Assembly (NCBI GenBank): GCA_018389105.1
Contig: JACATO010001092.1
Coordinates: forward strand, 186,001-250,000
Source: Nautilus pompilius
Lineage: Eukaryota > Mollusca > Cephalopoda > Nautilida > Nautilidae
DNA length: 64,000 nucleotides
Direction of reading: 5' to 3'
Shown here: positions 1-11,254 of the stretch, piece after piece
How the letters are laid out: each line of letters begins with the position of its first letter
How positions within the stretch are numbered: the stretch's first letter is position 1
Notes under the pieces: model-generated
What the model was told of the DNA's origin: nothing
The model's input: only the letters and a program-made list of their open reading frames with translations
Database searches by the model: none
Made by a program: the position numbers and the translations under genes

Positions 1-58
1 TGATGTAGAAAGTTGAGGATTTCTTCTTCCACTGATATGGCATGCCATCTACTCCAGT
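1..58 (-). CDS. PRDM10: PRDM10-like exon cut by the left window edge
   Basis: The acceptor tttttgttcag ends at 59 on the minus strand, and the exon continues past position 1. The phase-0 frame set by the previous exon reads [19 protein letters not shown] without a stop. No domain can be assigned from 19 residues. Confidence 0.6.
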
Positions 59-3000
59 CTGAACAAAAATACAAACATGTCTTTACATATACTGTCAATT
101 GCACATATAGCCCTCGTAAAAGAAAATTACAATTCTCTTTCTAATAGAACATTAAAGGAAAAGTTTCTCTGAAAATCTAATATTTTCTCTCAAATAGAAT
201 AGTGGTATTTTTTTACATGCATAACATTTAACTTACAGCGGTGTATTTTGGTTGTCTACCCCTTCGCTTATACAGTCCTTTTGCCCGTAAAGGGATTCCT
301 TTTCTCTTGTGTTTCCTGAGAGCGTTTTCCTTTCTTGCATCGAAATCATCATCCTCAGCACGAGATGAAATGTTCTCTTCATGGATGATCAGATGTTTCT
401 GAAGTGCAGAAGACGTCTTGAAGCGCTTGTTGCATTCATAGCAGGACCACTTGCATTCTTGCTCATCCATAGCTGAAGAGAACAAGAGCAGGCTGTGTTT
501 AAAGATAATGGATGATAAGAGGCAGCTAAATGGTAATCACTTTGGTGTGACATCAACTGAACTGGTTTAAGATGATGTAGAGACTATAGTTTGGTTTACT
601 CAGTACGTGCAATATTGGAAATAAGTATAGAAACCGAGAAAAAACTGGGTATAAAATACAAATAACATGTGATAAAATCACAGCTTGGGCACAGAAAATA
701 ATTGCTCCATGGTATATTCATGTAAGCAATCAAAAGGTGCCACACCTGCAGAGTGCTGAATACTATGGCTCCTAGGAAGGGTATAGAAATGTCTTCTCCA
801 GCCAACAGATTGCAGCCCAACTTCATGTTGGATATAGGTACAAGAAACTGGCACTGCTGACAAAAGTAATGTTGAGTATCTCAGGGTACGCCCTCTATGG
901 GACTGATGACAAACTAGTAGAAATCTTGCAAATAATAGCAACCTTTACTGAGAAGAGGCAAACGAATGGCTGGGCTAAAATGGGCAGCAGAAATAAAACG
1001 GATGACCAAGCCTGGAAAGTGCTTTTTACAAAGAGTTCAAGTTTCAACTGTTTATACGATAATCAATGGCAGACTGAGGAATGGAATAACAGCAGCTACA
1101 GTGAAGCATGGGGTGGATGAATACAAGTGTGTCAAATATTTGCATGAAATTAAAGGTATACTGACTGACAGACAGGTACAGGCAGGTTTCCATCCATCAT
1201 GCCATTCCCCCAAGGAAGACATCTCATTGGCAGGTATTCATCTTCAAATATGACAATGCCAAGTATACAGTCAATATGGTGAAAGACCATCTGGAACGTA
1301 AAGAGGCTGATGGAACAGTCACAAAGATTCCTTGGCCTGCACAGAGTCCTGATATGATGGTCATTCAGGCTATATGGAGTTATATGGCCACTGTGAAACT
1401 CGAACAGCAACCAAACACCTTGGATGAACAGTGGAAAGTGCTACAGAATAGTTGGAACAACATTCCAGTCATAAATTGATAACCTGTATGGGAGATGCAA
1501 ACAAAGCATCATGTCTTATATGAAGTGATGGTTCACATACCAAATACTAATGCACTGTACAACATATTCAATTTGTTTCTAATAATTCATCATGTATGTA
1601 TATTATACATATCTCAGTTGTATCCTGTGTGTGTTTCTATAATCATCTCCAATAGTGTATATGTACACGCTGCTGTGTGTATGCAGCATATATAATAAAA
1701 ACCAAGTTTTTAATGGATATTAATGAAATTAGAGAATTCAACAAAGTTTCCCTAAAGAATAATTTCAAGAGTACATCATGAATGTACAATGGATAAAATG
1801 ACCACATTTTCTTGCCAAAATGTAGTAAAGACATAACAGTAATTTTTACTAATGCAGCACAATAAGAAAACAAATGCAAAAAATCAAGAGAATCCAGATC
1901 ATCAGTTTCCTCTCAGACTTGCCAAACTCCTAGAAACTTGACATGGTTGTTCCAGTCTGACAGGGTGGATTGTTAGCTGCCAGAAATAAAGCCCCAGTTC
2001 TAGATTATCACTAAAAAAAAAAACAAGTCTTGTAAACCTTACATCTTGCTCCATCAATTACAGGGAAGAGCTAGGTACCCATTTATAGCTCTGTAGCCCC
2101 CCCCCAAGTTAAAGCAATATAATAAAGATAAAAAAACATTTGGATATCAACTAGTAACAAGGAAAAGCCTATAGTTTTATATGACAGATCTCAACTTGCC
2201 AAGAGATAAAGAATTAGATTTATTTTGTCATTATGCCTAATAGCTGTACGCATCCATCACAGAGAATGGAAGTAGCATGTTCTGGAAAATGGGTAAATGA
2301 TGTAAAAGAAATCAAAATGAATTTATTACAACATAACTGTCCAAAACAATACAGCAAGCACAAAAATATAGTTTTTCCAGGTCTAATGCAGCTAACACAG
2401 AATCAGCTCCTTTCCACCTCTTTCTATAATCTATAGGACAACTGGAACAAAGCTGTACAAGGTGATGTGTAATCCAGAGAGAGAACAGTAGACCAATGGA
2501 GCTCACCAAAAAATTTATAACTTAGTCTAAAGGAAATGTAGCAAATGTTCCTGAATGTATTTTTAAAATTAATACAAACTTTTTATTTAAAATACTGTCG
2601 TGTTATTACCTGGCAAACTAAAATAATTAAAAAAAACCTGGCTGCACATGCACACAAAACAGATAAATTCAGAGACTCACCCTCAAGATCCTCGTCAGTA
2701 ATATCCAACACACCCACACCCAATCTCTCAGCATAGTGAGCAGCATACCACACCTGCATTATACATGGGTGAAAATCCATTACAATATCCAAAAATCATT
2801 AGAAAAGGAGGAAACTTACAAAAAAAAAAACTTTCTAATCGGGAACTTGTTAACAGGTGTTGGCTTGTATACTCTAATCTGGAGATGCTATATTTTGTTT
2901 TACATGCAAGATTTTCAACAGTTGTAAAGTTAAACAAAAAGGAAAGGCTCACGACCACACTGGAAGTCTGGACAGATGGTGAGAGCTAATTTTAAGGTAA

Positions 3001-4849
3001 AAAAAAAACTCAGAGAATGCTGGATTCAGAAAAGCAACAATGGCACCATGGGCTGGAAATTTTGTTATCTCTTTGCTGACAAACAATCTTGCTTTTAGAA
3101 GTGGTGTTGGAAAATTGGGCATAGTGATAAATGAACATCTCCAAAGAGTCAATGAAAATGAAATACATTAGCATTATCTCGAGCCAAAAATTCAAAATGA
3201 GCTGATAATGTCAATTAGTAGTAAAGTCCAAGACAAAACCATTTCATTGGTATGTTTGGCTAAATATTTTGCAGCAATTAGATTCTACTTCCAATATAAG
3301 TCATTAAGAACAGGCGTTGTTGGTACTGAGATTTGTGGACATTAGTAATTTTATACAAATTAAAGTTACAGAAGCATTCATCACACTTCTTAAAGTAAAT
3401 GACACTACAGGTCTTGGATTTCCCCAAGCTCTCCTTAAACTAGATTGTCTGGGATTGTGTCTAGCAGATATAAGAGGACAAGGCTATGATAATAGTGCTA
3501 ACATGAAAGGACGTATTTCTGGTGTGCAGGATAGGTTACTGGCAGAAAATCCACATGCTTTGTTCCACGTTCAGGCCATAGCCAAGTCTTCTGTAGATGC
3601 TATTCCTATTCCTGTTTTACTGCAGCACACCTACATGCTCTTTTCAACTTCAACTCAATGAAAACGCAAGAACATACTAAAAACAGCAGATTTAAATGGA
3701 CTTGAACTGTATGGAGAATTGAGTACCTTATTATGAAATGCCTTCCTAGCTGAATTGGTAGAAAATCTTGAACAGTTTTGCTAGGTAGGTCACATGGCTA
3801 TTAAGACAAGGTGGTCTATAAAATATTACATCATCACTGCCCCACAAAAAACTAACTTTTTATCTACCTGTTCCATACCCTTCACAATATTCTATCTCAA
3901 TTAAATGTACCCATAATTCTAGTTTAATTTCTGTGTGATCTCTCAGAATAGAGAAATCCTTTATTCCCCAGATCTTTCTGGCAAAATCCCTTTACATTTC
4001 TTTTAATCTCCCAACATCTATAATATGATGGAGACATCAAGGATAGGTTGTCCCCAGTGTTTATCCCTTTAATGGCTCCTAGATCTTGCTCATCTTCACT
4101 ATTACCAAGGGTATCATCCAACCAGTATGGAGTCTTAGAATTAGCATTACCCATACAAATGGATTTTGGAGAGATTAAAGTACATTTACTAATTATCAGC
4201 TCTGCAACGGCCAACAGTTCAATATCTAAACTAGTTGACTGCACAGACTCAGTTTGGCCCACCTCCCTAGCATGGTTTCTTCTCGTTCCTCTTCGCTAGC
4301 CAGCCTTGCCAATTTCCTGCCACAAGAGTTCTAGTAGGGTTTTCCAGTACATCCCTGAGATTTCATGGTTAAGTCCTGACTGGCTCACCCAGGCTGATAT
4401 CTGACACCCAGCTCACTAAAGGTTTGAGCAGACCGTTTGTCTCGAGCCGAATTAACCTCGCTGCATAACCTGACTTTGCCAACAAACTTCTTCAATTTAA
4501 TCACATCACTTTTAGATTTTACCAACTTTCTTCATAGTTTTCTCAAACAATATATTTACTGGTAGGTAAAATTGATTCAGATTATGTAAAACTGAAAATG
4601 GCGGAGAGCACAGGTGAGAGGAGTATAATTTGTCCTTAAAAACTGTGATGAACTGGTACAGGTATGAGAACTTAGGCAGAATAAATGACACAAAAGTCTC
4701 TCAAACTGGACACCAAAGTAAATATTACACACACAATCTGCAAGCAAAAATGAGGTGGTCATTTATACAAAATATTCAAATCTCTTTGCAATACAAATGT
4801 CAAGAAAAGTCTGATTTTTTTAAAATACCAGCAATACTTCAAGGTACAA

Positions 4850-4890
<41 letters not shown>

Positions 4891-7800
4891 ATTCATAAGT
4901 AACTTTGTTAAGCAAATTTAAGTTTTTTCAATTTCATTTCTTAGGTATTTATTTAATTTGGAGAAAATCATTTAAAAAACTGAAAGAAAGACCTGCATTC
5001 CTATACAAGAATTTAGCTGCATGAAATTTGTTTTTTCATGAAGAAAAATTTTTACAAATCTGTTGATTTTTCTTTAAACATCCCCACATAAGGTATGGCC
5101 TTCTATGATTAATCTTGGAGACAGAGACAAGCAACACAATTTTTTTATAGTTACAGTCTTGTGAACGGAGATAATATTATTTAAAATCAAAGTTAACCCC
5201 ATTAAGTTAAACAATTAAAATACATGCCACATCTTGTTGTATAAGATGCTAAGAATTCCCCCCCCCCCCCACAGCCTGACTCTCAGGAAGCATGGCTTCG
5301 GCTCCAGAGAATTTCGGAAACAAACCTTCAGCTCTTGTTTTGCTTCAATGTTTTTGGACACAGTGAAGTAAATGTCTTGCCCGTGTTGATAAGCCACGAG
5401 GTTCTGCTCAGCAAAATTGTCAGCGGATCGAATAAACATCATCCAGTTACATTTGTTCTCATCTGATGTCTCAAAGTAAAAGTGTTCACCTGACAACTTT
5501 TCCAGCTAATAAAAAAAAATAAGAAAATTTTGGGTGTACCGGGGAAGCAGATCAAATCATTGGTTTTAGCAGCAGTATTCTGCCAACTGACAATTATTGA
5601 GAAGAAAAACAGGAGAGCCAGTCAGCATCAGTGCTGAACACTACTGCACCATTTGAGAAATGAAAAGAACAGATACTTGAGCAATCTGAAAGTAGATGTC
5701 AAATCTCGGATGGCAAACTGACTGCTAAGCAAATTTTCTACTTCAATCTACTCCCTGGCAAGAGAAGGAAGGATAAATTTTCTCAAAGATCTATAGTTAT
5801 ACCTTTTAAGCTTTGAAAATTAACAATCCTTCCAATTTTCTTTTCATTAGACAAATAAAGATGAACTGTTTAAGATGCAATGCAGTTCACTGCTAGAGTA
5901 TCTGCAGAACAGTCAATTGTAGACCAGAATTCAAGGCTCTAAAGTCTTTAAAAGATGTGCAAGAACAGCGTGTAATATAACAGCAACATTTTTGTAAACT
6001 TCCATTAAAAAAAACCAACAGTCTAATTTCTTTAGCGGCACTCACCAAAAGTGGAAACTTTGTGTTGGTCAGTCTTTCTCTGGAATCTACCAGTTCCCCA
6101 ATAAATGGTCCAAACTGAGTGAGTTTGGAAATATTTCGCTTTGCAAACACTCCTAGTTCTAGTACCGATAAGAAAATGAGAAAGACAAATGCATAAAATG
6201 TGAATTAAAACAAAAATAAAGAAAAAAAATAGTTTTGTGTTCGCTGCGTCACACGTTCGGGGTGTGAAAGACCAAGTCAGTAAAAGATCACGAAATAATG
6301 AATTTGCACAATTGTTATTTGTTGCTTTTGTAGCCAAGTTTTCTTTTAGGAAATTGAAAATACTGATGTCAGACTTTAAGCCTCATGATTCTTGATCAAA
6401 TTATTTAAATATTATAATATTTAGTCCCTCTCTTAAGAATTTACTAAAGCTATGAAGTTAAAAAATACTATAATTTACAGTCTAGATAAACAGGACAAGT
6501 TAAATACATTATGCCAATAATACAAAGAGAGAAAATAATAAATCAAAATCTTTCATAATTTCTGTGAAGTATAAAAATGATAGTATGCACACTAGTTTTC
6601 TCCTCTTAGTTCTGCTTTTGTTAAACCAACCCCATTTATAAGGGGTTCTTACTTCATTATAGTTTAAAGGTCTTCTGAACATTATTAACAATGTGGCAGC
6701 GAGAGAAAGATGCAAAAGTGATGATGTTTATTCCTCACCTGTGCTTTCACCTAATCGAAATATCTGTAACATGGGAGGCAGGCTGGACCAGGCTCGAGAG
6801 AGGACAACTTTGTCAGGCACAATCTGAAGCCGGTGGGCAGGACACTCTGTTGCGTAGCTCATGAGGCATTCTTCACACCCTAGAACAGAGGGAAAATTAC
6901 TAATGGTCTAATTAAGTGAATAATCATTAAGTGCCAATTCTATAATTACACCAGATGTTGTTTTTAACAATACACCATCAACGAAGATGCAGGTATTCAG
7001 ACAATTTGCTGTTTCTGACCTTAGCTAGCAACCATCACTCCATCTGTACAAATATTTAAAAAAGAAATTTTTTTTCCTTTGCATGGATTTTGTAGTTAGA
7101 ACAAACCTGAGGACCTCCTGTCTACAAAGACCACTCCAGCTTCGGGCAATGACGACTTCTCTATTGATTTTCTACATTAGGTGGAATTCTTCAGCTCAGT
7201 TTCTACGTTATGCAAATCTTCACAAGACACTTACATAATTCCTCTGGACTATATGGCTTGGACTGGTACTGAGGTCTCAGCCAGCATGATGATTCTGCCT
7301 CCATGTTTGCTATTCGGTTGGACTTTCGCAGCTTCATATAAAGATAGAAAGAAAAAAAGAAGAGGAACGGACGTTCATTCAGTCAGTTTTCTTGAAATAA
7401 AATTACTCACAGGAATCTAAGCATAGAGGCATCTATTTTACCTAATATTTATAGTTTAACCAGAAACATAAACATACTTGTCTGTTTTCCAAGAGAGCAT
7501 TTTCTTTGTCATCATCCATGCTGCTGCTAGAAGATGAACTATCCATACTAGAATCCTCTTCATCCATAGATATGCCATTTGTCAAAGCAGGGTTCACTGC
7601 AAAGAATACATACATATAATCTTTAACCAAGAATGATTTTTATTTAAAATATTTTATGAAGAAAAAATTATCTCTTTTTAAAATAGCAACCATTTTATTT
7701 CTGTTATTTACATGACTGAAAAAATAATGCACACAAACATTATTCTAGCATTTTGTTTCTAAGATGGAACTAATAATTTACAGAAAGATTTCTATTCTTC

Positions 7801-10800
7801 TACTTTGGTTGTAAAAATATGAAGCAGATAAGTATTTCTTTTATGCAGACAGCTCAATTTTATCACTTTGAGCGTACAAACAGAAGGATTTCTATTCTAT
7901 TGTGTTGTCTGTAGAACATGAAAAATATAAATTAAGAAAAAGTAAATGCCATGCTGTTTTGTGTACAAATGAAAACTAATTTGGTAACTAAATCATTCTG
8001 AATGGTTAGAATCCCGAGTATGTATCCTTGAAATGAAGAATTTAGGTTTCTTAGAGAAATCTGATAAGAATCAATTTTGAAAGGAGAGATCACACCTGTA
8101 AGTAATGTTGTCCAGGTAACATGAGATTAGGTTGATGAAGGTCAACTAGAAACAAGAGAGGAGAGGGAGGACTGCTCCAAACACAGCCTACCACCTTACC
8201 AAGATGTTCTCCAGCTGAACTGTCAACTACCCTGTGGTTGAGCTCTGCATCTGTAGTATCTATTGATTCATCATGTGTGGATGAAAGCTGCGCACTGCTC
8301 ATGGCCGCTTCAATGACGTCACCTGTTGTAGTACTGATGCCAGCACCCCCAGTCATCGTTGAATGAAGCCCATTGGCATCTGCTAGGTCAGCATGACCAT
8401 TGCTGAATGCTTGGGAGTCAACTAAAATAAAACAAAGGATTAGCGTGTGTCAGAATTAACCTTTAACCAGCTCCAAGCTATGTTGACAAATCTGCAGAAT
8501 GAGAATTACTGATGCTAAATCAATGCACATATAAAGACAGCATAAACATGTATCCCCTGAGCTTACCAAACCAAGTCCTGACCAGCTTTAATAACCCTCC
8601 GTCATCAACAAAAACAAGATTTCAGCTTTAAATATAGAAATGCTTAAGCACGGGTGAACATTTTCAAGTAGGTTAAGAGTTAAAAAGACCAAACAATCGC
8701 ACACAAATGTAGATACATAAGAGTTGATCAAAGAGTTGTGGACCTGGTTTTGTCAGGATAATGAATACTGATCTTTCAAGGAAGTCCCTTCTAGATTAGG
8801 CACTTTTTCTACTGATAGGTGCTATAGTCTAAGTTCCACACACTACATTCTTGCGATGGTCGTGTTAGTAATAAGTAATCGCAAAGTTTCTTTCTTTTGA
8901 AAAAGGGAAAGTTATGAGAGAGCTAAATCCAGTCAGTAGGTGGATGATTGATATCTGACATGGCACTTGAAGGTTTTTGAATACAGCAACATCCCTCCAT
9001 TAACATACTTGCCAACTTTCCAAAATTTTCATGGGGGAGACTTTGGCAATCCGAGTCGCGAAGTGCTCGAAAATGTGAACAAAGAACAAAGGAAACGTAA
9101 ACACTCATGATTATCTGTCTCTAAATTTCCATATGGTCACAATTGTCAAATGCAATCAGTCATGCTCTGACTCATGTCCAAGTGTTAATTCTTTATTGGA
9201 GGTAACACAGGTTGACTTTGCTGTTTTCAAAGTTGTCCTACTTGGTTTGTAGGCATGATAGTCATCTGTTTTATTGTATTTACATGTCAACAACGCATCC
9301 AGGGTTGAATTGTCAAGAAGAGACCTGTGATGCAACTAGGAGTGTCTGCCGTGGGAGACAAGCCTGCGGAGTGGCGGGTGGCTATAGGGTCCAATGGCAG
9401 ACAACGATAGCATGAGCCATACAAAACGGGGTGACAGGTTTGCTGATTTCTGATTGGTCAAAATATGAAACTCGCAAAATGTCGACTGTGGGTAATGAAA
9501 AATCGGGTTGTTTTCACCTTTTATAGGGAGGGTTCTTAAAAATCAGGAGAGTTGGCGAGTATGCATTAAGCCTGTTTCAGCAGCCATGTTATTCTGTATC
9601 CACCTACTAGAGTTTAAAACAAACTATGATACAAACTTGGCACTCGTTCACACCCACTGTAGCAAGAACAGATCACTAGGGTCTGTTTTTACTGAGAAGC
9701 CCACATGATACAAACCTACAAATTTCTTTGCACCTTTGAAAGGATTCTGTCAGCTGCAGAATAGAATCTATTGTCAATCTTTTCAACAGGCCTTAAATAA
9801 GAACTGTTAATGGTACAGGGATAGATTTCAGTGATGTAAACTGTTGACCATCAGGCAATATTCTCTGCAATATTTCATCCAAATGACTCTGACAGGCTGT
9901 TTGCCAGCACAGTTGGAGACTCGATCAGAAATTCTGTAAAACTACATCACTAAGTAAACATGCATGTATATGCTATTACTAAAATTCACTTTGAACATTT
10001 TTTTCCATTTTTAAAAATTTGTTTGAGTTAAAATTTTTAGCCAAGTTTTACATTATTTACCTTGGTTGTGATGATGGAAGTCTTGGCTGTCCTCCTGTGT
10101 AGTGTCTGGTTCTCCGCTTAGCGTCTCCATCTGATGTGACATGGCAAATAAAAAGCATTTCTGTATTTTCCCATGTTTAGTGTAAAAAATGACGGCATTT
10201 CAGCACAGTTAATTAAATACTGTGAGTAAACTGTAGCTAATCAACATGGTCATTTACTAGAACTATCATCACCAATACTAAAACAACAGGAAAAAAAAAA
10301 GTTGTTACCCTTTGGGAGACTGCAGTGATCATACTTTCTGGCAGGCTGACAGTTATAGAGCTGACTGCCTGGTCAGTCTCATGGTCATTTCTCACCTGTC
10401 CATGATGCTGACCTGGTGAGTCAGCAGAAGTACTGACATCTGACTTGGGAAGCATCGAAGATACATGAGCAGCAGTAAACAGCTGTTGACCACTGGAGAT
10501 CTAAAAAAAAGAGGGGGGATGAGAATAACTGAACAATCTGAGAACAAAGTGCCATGCTTCTGTTGTTGGCAGCTGAAGAAATTGTGAAAATTCAATGTTG
10601 ACTGGCTACAAAGGCCACAGCGCAGTCCAGACACTGGGAACAAATTTCACAACCACTTTATAGTTTACTGAACAGCATTGAAATTAGTCAGCTGTATAAC
10701 TATCATTGAAATTCCATGTTTTCTTTACATAATAAGCCAAAATCTAGATACTAAGAAAAATCAGTCAGGCATAAACTCAGCAAGTGGCCTGTGCTAAACT

Positions 10801-11211
10801 ACCTACCTTGATTACTACATATCTGGGTACTAGACCATTGTGCAGTGACACCATGTATATTAAAGGTCTTTATAATTAGCAGATTACTTACTACTGGAAG
10901 AAGTGATGAAGCCTGAGCTTCCTGCTCTCTATGGATGCTCAGCGTTGACTGACTTACAGTGCAGTCTACAGGGGACACAACTCTTTGAACAGCAACCACA
11001 CGGTGTTCAGCATCAAGCATCACATGATGAACTTGGATACCCTAGAATTCAGAAAGTCAAAACCACTAGTTAAATACTACAAAATCTCTGTTTGTTTGCC
11101 TTTAGAAAATTTAGGCTAAGTAGAAAGGAACTTTAGATGTTGAAATGAAAGATTTTATGATTAATTGTCATTAGTGCAATCTGGAACTATGGGAATAATT
11201 GTGTAGTAATA

Positions 11212-11254
<43 letters not shown>

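Noticed and set aside
7095..7165. Alternative exon upstream of the Cys-rich knuckle ([17 protein letters not shown])
   Set aside because: It would also join in phase with the 6879 exon, but it has no pyrimidine tract and displaces the conserved LWCEEC join given by the 7331 exon.
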